From W1P20-047 sp051878795 (GTDB lineage Bacteria; Actinomycetota; Coriobacteriia; Coriobacteriales; Eggerthellaceae), in assembly GCA_051878795.1 (NCBI GenBank), contig JBJEKU010000077.1, positions 1 to 8,326 on the forward strand: 8,326 bases of DNA. The letters run 5' to 3'. How positions within the stretch are numbered: the first letter of the stretch is position 1; each line of letters opens with the position of its first letter. Shown in pieces: positions 1-7,747 of this stretch. Made by a program: the position numbers and the translations under genes. The notes beneath the pieces were generated by a model. It did not search any database and had not been told where the DNA came from. It saw only the letters and a list, made by a program, of their open reading frames with translations.

Positions 1-32
1 GGGGGGCGTTTCCATATCCCCGCGAAGCATCC

Positions 33-64
33 GGGCCCCCGCGAGGGGGCCCTTTTGTTATTTT
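33..64 (+). terminator. Intrinsic terminator of a convergent plus-strand gene
   Basis: A perfect 8-bp GC stem (GGGCCCCC at 33-40, GGGGGCCC at 45-52) closes on a GCGA loop, which fits the stable GNRA tetraloop class. It is followed directly on the plus strand by a T-rich run, TTTTGTTATTTT, at 53-64. Read on the minus strand there is no T-run after the stem, so the signal is directional. It implies that a plus-strand gene ends just left of the window and converges on addA. Bases 1-32 contain no recognisable coding sequence. Confidence 0.85.
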
Positions 65-180
65 CGGTATGAGTTGAAGTCTGTTCGCTCGTTTATACGA
101 TTGCAATGAGGGGTATTCGTTGAGAGCGTGTGGGATAGGGGACCTGTCAACGGTCTATTCACGGATCCCTTTACGAGTTG

Positions 181-211
181 AATCCTGGCAGCCATGATGG
201 TTGCCAGGATT
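181..211 (-). terminator. Stem-loop immediately downstream of addA, without a U-tract
   Basis: AATCCTGGCA at 181-190 pairs exactly with TGCCAGGATT at 202-211. Pairing continues inward (G-U, C-G, C-G, A-T) to a 3-base loop at 195-197. The stem begins two bases after the addA stop codon at 213-215. On the minus strand it is followed by CAACTCG rather than a T-run, so it is not a canonical intrinsic terminator. It could be a U-less or Rho-assisted 3' end, or a structure protecting the mRNA end. The structure is seen directly; the role is inferred. Confidence 0.55.
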
Positions 212-212
212 T

Positions 213-3200
213 CTACTGCTTTGTTTTTAGGATATCGCGTATTTTCGATTTCAGGTACTCGAGGTCTTCTTCTGTGAATTCGTAGTTCACGGTTTGGATT
301 CCCGTTTTGGTTCTCTGTTCGACTCGTGCAAAAACCAGTTTCACGCTTCCGAATCCTTTGCTTAATGCTGCATAGGCATAGCATTGCGCTTGGAGCATAT
401 GTTTTTCGTAGAGTGCTTTGTAGGACTCTGAGATGCTTCCTCCGGTCTTGTAATCGATTATCAGTGCTTCCGTATCGTTGTTATAGCAAAGTAGGTCTAT
501 CTCACCTTCGATGAGGTATTCGTCGAGAGCGGTACAGAATGACGCTTCCGGATGGATCGTGCTGTAAGCGTAAGCTGTTTTCGAGACCCCGGAATCAAGC
601 CAGTTGTTCAATGCGTTAAGCAGCCTTGCTTCGTCTTTTAGGTTGTAATTTATTGCGAATCGATGTGCTGCCTCGAAGATTTGGGTTTTCGTTACTTCTT
701 TTTGCAGGGCTATCCATTCGCATGTCTTATGGAACGCTGAGCCGAAGTCCGTTGCCTTATCCGAATCAACTTTTTTTCCGAACCCCTTATTTTCGTCAAT
801 CGGATTTTCCTGATCGTTCTTTTCTGTTCGAAGGTGCTCAAGGTCGCATCCATCTTCCTCTTTCCTGTCTGCTTTCTTGCTTTCTTGAAGCGAAGAATAT
901 GAGAAGAAACCCAACCTTGGGGATACCGGCTCGACTTCGAAGGATTGTTCATCTTGGATTTCCGGAATCAGGATTCCGTTGCGATAGGCGCTTTCTTCTC
1001 TTGCGAAGAGAGCGGAATCAGCGTTCGCCGTTGCATCATCGGTGGCGATCAGGGGGTTGTAACGGTTCGTCTGCCGTTTCTCCGTATCAGCGGGAAGGTC
1101 TTGCGCGACGGTTGACGCAATGTTTTCACATTCCCACTGTTCGTCTCTCGCAAAGGGGGCATCTTCTTTGGATTGCTGTTCTTCGGGTTCTTCTTTTGCA
1201 ATGTCGTAGCGGGTGTACACCCCTGGTTCGCTTCCCCCGTATTCGAAGGTTCCGCTTTCATCGGGAAAGGCTGAGAATCCAGGGAAAAGGGACTGAAGCA
1301 AATCCGCTTCGATCTCTTTGAAATTCGGCGATTTCGCACTTTGCTTGGTAAGCGCGATTATCAGGCATTCCTCGGCGCGTGTTGCCGCCACGTAGAATAA
1401 GCGCCTGCGTTCGGCCTCGGAACAGCACAGGTTCTTCTCGCTGATTTTCGCGCGATAGCTTACAAGGTTTTCTGCCATTCCTGGATGCAGCTGGCCTTCA
1501 GGTAATTCGAATTTCGCCTTAAGCTTGCCGTCTGCGATGCTGTTTGGAAGAAGCGACGCATAGAGCGCGCTTGAGTCTGCGCAGAGGGCGAGGGATCCGC
1601 CTTCTTTTCTGGAAACGTAGCAATCGGTTACCGCAACGATAGGGAATTGGAGTCCCTTCGATCCGTGAACCGTCATCAATCGGACCGCCTGCAATCCTTC
1701 GACGCTTAGGACTCCCAAAGCCTCGTTTTCGGATTCCGCTGAAGCATCGAGCGCTACCGAGATTTCCGCCATGTCCACGCAGCGTTCTTCCTCGTGTCCT
1801 TCGATGATCCGGGAGAGTTTGAGAATGTCTGCAAGGATTGCTTGTCCATCCTGTCCGGCAATCTGCAGCCGATCGATCCATCCTGAATCGACAAGGAAGC
1901 CCATGAATACTCTGCTGGGTTTTTTCGTGCCGAGGGAACTCCAAGCTTTCCTGAAAACCTGTATGGCATGAAGGAGCAAGGGGGAGGATCCTTCGGGGGT
2001 TTCTTGCGCGTAGAGGAAGGACTTCGCGAAGGTTTGGCGCGAAGGGATGCCCGTTTCGGAATCGAAGGACGTGGAGATAAGGAGCAGATCGTCCGAGGAT
2101 ACCGGAAGGATGTCGCTTGAGAGTACATCCATCATGCTGATGGAGTCGAAGGGGTTGGCGAGGGCCCTGACGAGGCTCAGACACTGCTTAATGTGGTCCG
2201 ACTCGTAGAACTTCGATCCTCCTGCAGCCATAGAGGGAATTCCCTGCTTGCGGAGCGCTTCGGCGTAGATGGACATTTTCGTCGTCGAGCCCATGAGAAT
2301 CGCCATGTCGCTCGGTTTGTGGCCTTCGTCGATGAGCTGGCGGAAGCGCATGGCGATATGGTTCGCCTGGGTTTCAACGGCACGTGTCGATGCACCCCTC
2401 TCATGCATGGTCAAGGCGAGTTCGATGCGCGGTGCGCTGCCCTTGTAGTTTCCACCACGCCTTGATGCATGCAAATCGAGGAAGTCCTCGATGAAATAAC
2501 CGGGCCTGCTGCAGATGCATCGCACGAAGGAGAGGATATCCCCGTGGCTGCGGAAATTGTCTTGCAGCTCGACCATGAGGGCTCCTGTTTTCTCCATGTC
2601 GGCCTTGTGCTTCAGATATACCTCGACATCGGCACCTTGGAATCGGTAGATGCTCTGTTGGGAATCGCCGACCGTGCAGAGATGCGTATGTTCGGTTCCC
2701 GAGATACGTTCGATCATGTCGATTTGCAGCTGGCTGGTGTCCTGGAATTCGTCGACCATGATGAGCTTGAAGCGCTCGGTGTATTGCCTGGCGATTTCCG
2801 GGTGCTCGTCGAAGGCCTTGAGCGTGGTCCTGATCAAGCTGCTGGTGTCGATCATCGATTCTGCATGCAGGATGTCCCTATAGTGCGCATCAACCTTTCG
2901 TGCGAGCTCGAAAAGCAGGTCTGCGAGCCTGCGGCCCTTGTTCATATGCGCTTGATCATGCAGGAAAGAAGAAATCTCCTTCATTTCAGCGGCAGCCTCT
3001 CCGCGAAGGCGACCGACCCCTAGGGAGTCGATCAGTTCGGGGATTTCTTCTTCGCCACGGCCCTGATCGATGAAGTCTGAGATCTTCTTTACTGCCAGCT
3101 CTGCGGATTCGGCGGTCTTCTTCGTACCCTTGATGGAAAGCGCTGCGGCGGCATCGAGCAGGTCGTATATCATCCGTGCAGTGGAATCGGGTTCGGGTCC

Positions 3201-3761
3201 TGCTACGAGGGCGTCGAGACCCTTGGTCTGGCAGGATGCAGCATCGATGAGCGCTTTCAGCATCTTCTTGACGCCGGGGGTGTCGTATTCGTCGAAGAGC
3301 GGTTGGAAGCGTTCGTATCCGTCCGCGTCGTGGATTGCGAGGTTGATCGCGCGTAGGAGGGCATCTTCCTGGTCGGCTCCCATCACGAGTTTGAATTCGG
3401 GGTCGATTCCAAGCTCGAGTGCGTGTTCCCTCAGTATTCGGGAGCACATCCCGTGAATGGTGGAAATCCAGGCACTATCCACCTTCAGTGCGTCCTCGAA
3501 TCGCCCGACCGAGCGGAGCATTCCGCGGAACCTGCTCTTCAGTTCTGCTGCGGCCTTGTTGGTGAAGGTGATGACGAGCGCCTGGTCGATGCTTTCAAGT
3601 GCGGGTTCGATGCCGTTTTCGGGATCGCCGACCAGGGCGAAGGCGATTCGTTGGGTGAGGGTGAAGGTTTTTCCCGTACCCGCACCAGCACAGACGAGCA
3701 ATGGCCCGTTAAGATGCGTGATGGCTTGCCTTTGGCCCGGGGTGAAGCCGCTCAGATCCAT
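213..3761 (-). CDS. addA: AddA: ATP-dependent helicase/nuclease subunit A
   Basis: This is the motor and one nuclease of the AddAB complex, which unwinds and trims double-strand DNA ends for RecA-mediated repair. The 1182 residues are close to the usual AddA length. The UvrD-type SF1 helicase motifs appear in order: Q motif at 6-14, Walker A AGAGTGKT at 25-32, TFTNKAAAEL at 65-74, Walker B DEFQDT at 337-342, VGDSQQSIYRFQGAD at 364-378, NFRS at 402-405, TVHGSKG at 697-703, and the arginine-finger motif ending at R795. After a hydrophilic acidic linker, a RecB-like PD-(D/E)XK nuclease carries H1011, D1089, D1103, K1105 and the Q1126-Y1130 motif. The ATG overlaps the addB stop by one base and has an AGGAGG site five bases upstream, which fixes the start. 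GC falls to about 40% over the nuclease part. A plain UvrD helicase is unlikely given the fused nuclease and the addB partner. Confidence 0.92.
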   Translation of the reverse strand: MDLSGFTPGQRQAITHLNGPLLVCAGAGTGKTFTLTQRIAFALVGDPENGIEPALESIDQALVITFTNKAAAELKSRFRGMLRSVGRFEDALKVDSAWISTIHGMCSRILREHALELGIDPEFKLVMGADQEDALLRAINLAIHDADGYERFQPLFDEYDTPGVKKMLKALIDAASCQTKGLDALVAGPEPDSTARMIYDLLDAAAALSIKGTKKTAESAELAVKKISDFIDQGRGEEEIPELIDSLGVGRLRGEAAAEMKEISSFLHDQAHMNKGRRLADLLFELARKVDAHYRDILHAESMIDTSSLIRTTLKAFDEHPEIARQYTERFKLIMVDEFQDTSQLQIDMIERISGTEHTHLCTVGDSQQSIYRFQGADVEVYLKHKADMEKTGALMVELQDNFRSHGDILSFVRCICSRPGYFIEDFLDLHASRRGGNYKGSAPRIELALTMHERGASTRAVETQANHIAMRFRQLIDEGHKPSDMAILMGSTTKMSIYAEALRKQGIPSMAAGGSKFYESDHIKQCLSLVRALANPFDSISMMDVLSSDILPVSSDDLLLISTSFDSETGIPSRQTFAKSFLYAQETPEGSSPLLLHAIQVFRKAWSSLGTKKPSRVFMGFLVDSGWIDRLQIAGQDGQAILADILKLSRIIEGHEEERCVDMAEISVALDASAESENEALGVLSVEGLQAVRLMTVHGSKGLQFPIVAVTDCYVSRKEGGSLALCADSSALYASLLPNSIADGKLKAKFELPEGQLHPGMAENLVSYRAKISEKNLCCSEAERRRLFYVAATRAEECLIIALTKQSAKSPNFKEIEADLLQSLFPGFSAFPDESGTFEYGGSEPGVYTRYDIAKEEPEEQQSKEDAPFARDEQWECENIASTVAQDLPADTEKRQTNRYNPLIATDDATANADSALFAREESAYRNGILIPEIQDEQSFEVEPVSPRLGFFSYSSLQESKKADRKEEDGCDLEHLRTEKNDQENPIDENKGFGKKVDSDKATDFGSAFHKTCEWIALQKEVTKTQIFEAAHRFAINYNLKDEARLLNALNNWLDSGVSKTAYAYSTIHPEASFCTALDEYLIEGEIDLLCYNNDTEALIIDYKTGGSISESYKALYEKHMLQAQCYAYAALSKGFGSVKLVFARVEQRTKTGIQTVNYEFTEEDLEYLKSKIRDILKTKQ

Positions 3762-3772
3762 TAGTACCTCCT
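3759..3772 (-). promoter_or_regulatory. Coupled start of addA: TAATG overlap with AGGAGG site
   Basis: The addB stop TAA (3763-3761) and the addA start ATG (3761-3759) share one adenine. A full AGGAGG Shine-Dalgarno sequence at 3772-3767 lies inside the last addB codons, five bases from the ATG. This arrangement is typical of translational coupling and would keep the two subunits in balance. Confidence 0.85.
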
Positions 3773-6583
3773 CGGTGCGAGGCGCTTCTCGCAGATGTTC
3801 ACGGGGCAGAATTCGCAGGCGTGCTCGCTTGCAGGGGAAGGTTCGATGATGCCTTGGGCCATGCCGGCTATCTTTTCACCTATTTCCTGCTCGCAGAGCC
3901 CAATCAGCTCGGAAAGGCTTTCTGCATAGGGGTAGGGAACCTGGCAGTTCTTGACCTGCTTCGCCTTTTCGAAGGGGATGTCCGTAGGTCCGAGGATGCA
4001 TCCGTCGTAAGCTCCCAGCACCGTCTTCTTCAGCGGGTTGACGTAGAGGGCGGCAACGACGTTGAGCCCCAACTTGTCCTGGACGGCTTTCGCGTAGATG
4101 AGCGCCTGGACTTTCCGGGGGAGGGCGAATGGCTTGGAGCCATCATGCTTGTCGGCGTTGTAGAGCTGGTAGTCGTCGTTGAGGGATGATTTGTAGTCGA
4201 TGACCACCGCATTCCCCCGGCCATCGATGTCGATACGGTCGATGCAGCCACGGAGGTTGCATCCTGCATACGGGACGGGTGCGTTGTTGGCGAATTGCCA
4301 TTCGAAATACGCGGGTTCGAATGCGGGAAGGAGCAAGGATTCCATTTCCAGATAGCCTTCCAGCTTCTTCAACAGCGCATGGCGTTCTTTTCTCTCCCAT
4401 GCAGTGAGGGGGATGTAGCGGGAACCGGGCCTGGTTACGGGCTGTTTATCGCAGACCATGCCGAAGGCCTCGTGCAGGATAGGGAGCGCTGCATCGAGGT
4501 TTTCGGGGGCGACCTTCGGGGCGATTCTGGACTGGAAGAGCTTGTAGAAGGTGCAGAGGATTTCATGCATGAAGCTTCCCCGTTCGGCTGGGGAGAATTC
4601 CTCTGCGATACCCTCGAGCCGCAAGCGCCGTTTCGCAAACCAGCAATAAGGGCAATCGAGATAGCTTTCGATCTGCGAAGGGGAGACCTCCAGTCCGCCG
4701 AAGTAGCCGTCGGCATACCGGTACGGGAGCGAGGCGAGGGCCCTGGAGGAATCGGAAAGGGTGCCGATAGCTGCCTGTTCGACTTGACGCAGGCTGCGTT
4801 TCGCGTAACCTGCGTTCGAGATGACATCCTGCTCGCCGAGTTGGCTTGCAAAGGGGATGAGGCTTTCGGGGATGCGCAGGACCTTATCGACCCCCTGTTC
4901 GCTGCGAAGGTCTGCTCGATAGCAGTCGAGGGTCTCCTCGAAGACCGTTGCGGGTTGGCTGGGATTGCCGGCTGCATCGTTCAAGGGACGCTGGAGAACG
5001 ATCCTCTTGCGTGCCGTCTCGAATGCGGAGAAGAAGCGTGCGCGGGCATTTGCAAGTTGATCGGGGTTCTTCGCCGCTCCCAGTTTATCAAGAAGGGTCT
5101 CCAGGGCGTTCTCGGGGTTCCTGATAGGCTGCTCTTCGGCGCTCATGCCCGCGAAGATCACGCAATCTACGCTCCCGGCGGGCATGGTTTGGCCGATTTG
5201 GGGGGAGACTATCCGAACCTGAGGGTTTTCGGAGCTTTCCAAGCATACCGGGATGGTGCTTTTCGAGATGATCGACATCACCTCCGAAAGGGAAAGTCCG
5301 GCGGACTTGGGCCAGGTGCTTTCCAACACGTCGATGACACGGGTTTGGATGAGGCGGTATGCGGGCTGCTGGGAGAACCTGGTATTGGCGTAGGAGCGCA
5401 GTATGCCGGCGACATCGGGCCAGGCTCGTTCCTCTACGCGGTTGATGAGCCCGGCAAGGGCGTTGTCGGCGCTTGAGGCCAGATCGCTCAGGATGGTGTC
5501 CCGGTCGGTCAGACGGTCGTTGCGATGCATGCGGTCGATGCGGAAGGCGCTTGCCTTCCCGATTCCGGAGAAGGGGTTGAAGGCGAAATCCGCACCTGCG
5601 AGCGGCTTTGCGTCAAGAGGGTCGTCAGTGATGCCTTCCGTGAGCTCGCCGAGCAGTATGAGCGCACGTCCCATGTCGGTCCGGTCGATTCCTATGCGTG
5701 CGTCGAGAGCGCAGCTTGTACCCGTCTGCGTAAGGATGGGGCTTGCAAAGGCGAAGAGGTCTGCGGGCTTCTGGGAGACAACGAGCACGCTTTCGCATCC
5801 TTCTGCGAGGGCCGATTCGATTTCGTTGCAGACGATGCGCATCGATGCTGCCGGGCCGCTTGCCAGCGCCAGGCGGAGGGCTCCTCGGGGCACGATGGCC
5901 TGTTCGCCTGCCCTTCGTTTGAAAAGGGTCCGGAGCGTTTCCTCCAGTTCGGCGCAGCGAGGGGCTGGCGAGGGTTCTTCTTGGGTGTTGACGACGATCG
6001 CTGCATCGAGGGCTTCGAAGATGAGATGCTGGGCGGCATCCAGATCGTCTTCATGGAATTCCAGGAGGATGGGTTTGAATCGCGATGGGTCGAGTGTTTC
6101 TGCAAGGAAGACGGCGGCCTCGCTCGGTTCTATGAGGTTCTGGGCGTGGATGCTTTCGAGATAGCGTTCGAGGACGGCGACGGCGGCCTGCTCGTTTTCC
6201 GAAAGGCCGCGCCCGTTTTCGAGGAACGGTGCGGCCTGCCATGCACAGTCATCGAGCAGGTTGACGATTCCGCTGCTGCGGTCCAGGCATGTTTCGTCTT
6301 CCAGTGCCTTCAGTATCTCCAGGGTCCTTCCGAACCCGTCGATGAGGCATCGCCCGTCACCGAAGAGACCCCAGAGTCCTTCGAGCCAGCTGAAGGGCGT
6401 GGTGACGTCGACGCCGAAGCCCATGCCTATTTCCGAAAGGGATTTGCAGGCTGCGATTTGGTGGTACTGCGAGGGAACGATAATCGCGGGCCTCTGCCCG
6501 CGAGCTGCTGCGTCTTGCGCAAGCTCGGCTGCCGCCCTGAGGCAGGCGGCAGCGTTGGGATGATGTTGTGTGGTGTAGCTCAT
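3761..6583 (-). CDS. addB: AddB: helicase-nuclease subunit B, PD-(D/E)XK nuclease
   Basis: This is the partner of AddA in double-strand break resection. In AddAB this subunit recognises Chi and cuts one strand. The 940 residues are somewhat shorter than the roughly 1150 of Firmicutes AddB. The C-terminal nuclease shows H673 (GSFMHEIL), D782 (GCIDRID), D796 and K798 (IDYKSS), and Q826/Y830. An Fe-S signature is present: C644 in SYLDCPYC, then C923-x2-C926-x4-C931 at the extreme C-terminus, matching the family's pattern of one distant and three clustered cysteines. The N-terminal half should be the inactive helicase-like fold, but it has no Walker A motif. An in-frame TGA about 30 bases upstream, with no other start codon between, shows that no P-loop has been missed by choosing too late a start. 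The gene appears leaderless (see the promoter entry) and is coupled to addA. Confidence 0.88.
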   Translation of the reverse strand: MSYTTQHHPNAAACLRAAAELAQDAAARGQRPAIIVPSQYHQIAACKSLSEIGMGFGVDVTTPFSWLEGLWGLFGDGRCLIDGFGRTLEILKALEDETCLDRSSGIVNLLDDCAWQAAPFLENGRGLSENEQAAVAVLERYLESIHAQNLIEPSEAAVFLAETLDPSRFKPILLEFHEDDLDAAQHLIFEALDAAIVVNTQEEPSPAPRCAELEETLRTLFKRRAGEQAIVPRGALRLALASGPAASMRIVCNEIESALAEGCESVLVVSQKPADLFAFASPILTQTGTSCALDARIGIDRTDMGRALILLGELTEGITDDPLDAKPLAGADFAFNPFSGIGKASAFRIDRMHRNDRLTDRDTILSDLASSADNALAGLINRVEERAWPDVAGILRSYANTRFSQQPAYRLIQTRVIDVLESTWPKSAGLSLSEVMSIISKSTIPVCLESSENPQVRIVSPQIGQTMPAGSVDCVIFAGMSAEEQPIRNPENALETLLDKLGAAKNPDQLANARARFFSAFETARKRIVLQRPLNDAAGNPSQPATVFEETLDCYRADLRSEQGVDKVLRIPESLIPFASQLGEQDVISNAGYAKRSLRQVEQAAIGTLSDSSRALASLPYRYADGYFGGLEVSPSQIESYLDCPYCWFAKRRLRLEGIAEEFSPAERGSFMHEILCTFYKLFQSRIAPKVAPENLDAALPILHEAFGMVCDKQPVTRPGSRYIPLTAWERKERHALLKKLEGYLEMESLLLPAFEPAYFEWQFANNAPVPYAGCNLRGCIDRIDIDGRGNAVVIDYKSSLNDDYQLYNADKHDGSKPFALPRKVQALIYAKAVQDKLGLNVVAALYVNPLKKTVLGAYDGCILGPTDIPFEKAKQVKNCQVPYPYAESLSELIGLCEQEIGEKIAGMAQGIIEPSPASEHACEFCPVNICEKRLAPRRY

Positions 6584-6617
6584 ATCCGCATTGTAGCGTG
6601 CGATGCGGGGTAATCAG
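6583..6617 (-). promoter_or_regulatory. Candidate addB promoter giving a leaderless mRNA
   Basis: On the minus strand the hexamer TACAAT (6595-6590) is a good -10 element. It ends seven bases before the A of the addB ATG at 6583, so transcription would begin at or within a base or two of the start codon. A weak -35 candidate, CTGATT (6617-6612), lies 16 bases upstream. No Shine-Dalgarno sequence precedes the ATG; the bases before it are GCGGAT. A -10 box six to seven bases before ATG is the classic layout of leaderless genes in Actinobacteria. The transcription start is inferred. Confidence 0.5.
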
Positions 6618-6658
6618 GCAGCACGAACGCACCGATGCCGGCAGCAGGGGTTGAAACG

Positions 6659-6691
6659 GGCATAATGTACCGGAAATAGTACAGTTATGCC
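6659..6691. repeat. Imperfect inverted repeat in the asparaginase-addB gap
   Basis: GGCATAATGTAC at 6659-6670 is mirrored by GTACAGTTATGCC at 6679-6691. All twelve bases pair, with a single unpaired G at 6684 and an 8-base spacer (6671-6678). The core reads TGTAC-N8-GTACA. It lies 22 bases beyond the asparaginase stop and about 75 bases upstream of addB. Neither strand has a proper T-run after the stem. It could be a U-less 3' end for the asparaginase transcript or a dyad operator near the addB promoter; the sequence does not decide between them. Confidence 0.6.
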
Positions 6692-6712
6692 TTCTTGCCC
6701 AACACCTTCCCG

Positions 6713-7702
6713 TCAGTAGGTTTGGAAGATGCGCTCTATCTCGCGGTGCTCGGAATGCTTCGCCAACGCGAGTCTGAGAAGGATCGCCGCTTTCTGGGGG
6801 GATAGGTCGCGTGCGGCGATGGCTCCCGGGCAGAGCAGCGCGTCCTGCTCGACCTGGCCCATGCCGATCCTGGAGCTTATCACCACGGGGATTCTCAGCT
6901 TCTCGATCCGGGCTTTGAAGGAAAGGCTGAACTCCCCGGCGCCAGCCCCCGCAATCACCAGGCCGTCGGAGATGTCCGCAGCCGCCGTAATGAGCGCGGG
7001 GTCGGCGTCGGCGTGGAAGAAGAGCACGTTCACGCGCGGGAGGCTTTCGATGGACCCGGCATCGAATTCGGTATGCGAGGTGTGGGGAAAGGCGTTGTTC
7101 CAGTAGTAGCTCACCTTTCCGTCGCAGACCGCACCGCAAGCACCCATTTCGGAGCCGTCCATGGCGCAAATGGCGTGGGTGTTCGCCTTTCTTACGTTTC
7201 GGGCGGAGAAGATGCTCCCCGCGAACTGCACGAGAACCCCCCTTCCGAAGGAGGAGGGGCATGCGGCAACGGAGACTGCTTCCAGTATGTTCATGGGCCC
7301 GTCGGCGGAAACGGCGGTGGCGGGTCTCATCGATCCGGTGACGACGATGGGTTTCAGGGTGTTTACCACCAGGTTCAGGAAGAATGCCGTTTCCTCCATG
7401 GTGTCGGTTCCATGGGTGACGACGATTCCCGCAACGTCCTCGCGGGCGGCCTGCCTATCGATTTCCCGCGCAAGCGCGATCCAGGTTTTCGCATCGATAT
7501 CGTCGGAGTTGATGTTGCAGACCTGGATTGCCTCTATTTCCGCTCGGTTTCCCAGTGTCGGGATGGATCCGAGCAGGGTTTCGACCGTCATAGAGCCGGA
7601 TGCATAGCCGATGCTGGTCCCCTCTTCGCCGACGCCTGCAATCGTTCCGCCGGTTGCGAGTATGATCACCTTCCTGCTTTTCATTTCATCCTGAAGGATC
7701 AT
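6713..7702 (-). CDS. L-asparaginase, type II-like sequence, cytoplasmic
   Basis: This enzyme hydrolyses L-asparagine to aspartate and ammonia. The 329 residues match the family length. The catalytic set is complete and keeps the spacing of E. coli AnsB: nucleophile T20 in ATGGTIAG (Thr12), Y33 (Tyr25), S66 in NINSDD (Ser58), T99-D100 in VTHGTDTMEET (Thr89-Asp90) and K172 in NVRKAN (Lys162). GSMRPATAVSADGPMN at 123-138 is another family signature. The start MILQDEMK is chosen because AAAGGA lies about eight bases upstream. The frame stays open much further upstream, but that stretch translates to an arginine-rich shadow of the symporter gene. The late motif SSRIGMGQV resembles type II enzymes, yet there is no signal peptide, so it should act in the cytoplasm; hence no ansA or ansB symbol is assigned. 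It may work with the upstream amino-acid symporter in amino-acid catabolism, although a terminator separates them. Confidence 0.93.
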   Translation of the reverse strand: MILQDEMKSRKVIILATGGTIAGVGEEGTSIGYASGSMTVETLLGSIPTLGNRAEIEAIQVCNINSDDIDAKTWIALAREIDRQAAREDVAGIVVTHGTDTMEETAFFLNLVVNTLKPIVVTGSMRPATAVSADGPMNILEAVSVAACPSSFGRGVLVQFAGSIFSARNVRKANTHAICAMDGSEMGACGAVCDGKVSYYWNNAFPHTSHTEFDAGSIESLPRVNVLFFHADADPALITAAADISDGLVIAGAGAGEFSLSFKARIEKLRIPVVISSRIGMGQVEQDALLCPGAIAARDLSPQKAAILLRLALAKHSEHREIERIFQTY

Positions 7703-7717
7703 TGACGTATTCCTTTC
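7700..7717 (-). promoter_or_regulatory. Ribosome binding site that decides the asparaginase start
   Basis: The minus strand reads GAAAGGAATACGTCAATG, placing AGGA eight bases before the ATG at 7702. The next in-frame ATG (7684, residue 7) has only a closely spaced AGGA, four bases away, so the upstream start is preferred. No clear -10/-35 pair is visible in the short stretch between this site and the terminator at 7748-7786. The gene's own promoter therefore remains unidentified, and it may be served partly by read-through. Confidence 0.65.
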
Positions 7718-7747
7718 GATTCGCACGGGGCGGATCCTCGCCTCCGG

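Noticed and set aside
74..101. Weak plus-strand promoter-like pair (TTGAAG and TACGAT, 16-base spacing) in the gap left of addA
   Set aside because: It would drive transcription into the 3' end of addA with no gene to serve, and both boxes match the consensus poorly.
58..384. Open frame of 108 codons on the minus strand overlapping the addA 3' end
   Set aside because: Most of it overlaps addA out of frame, the rest crosses the hairpins at 33-64 and 181-211, and the product shows no recognisable features.
4295..5476. Open frame of 393 codons on the plus strand, antisense to addB
   Set aside because: It lies wholly inside the well-supported addB gene, shows no family motifs, and is the kind of long stop-free shadow frame expected opposite GC-rich coding sequence.
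5525..6613. Open frame of 362 codons on the plus strand, antisense to the addB 5' end and extending slightly past its start
   Set aside because: Its translation mirrors addB codons, is cysteine- and glycine-rich without recognisable domains, and has no convincing ribosome binding site or promoter.
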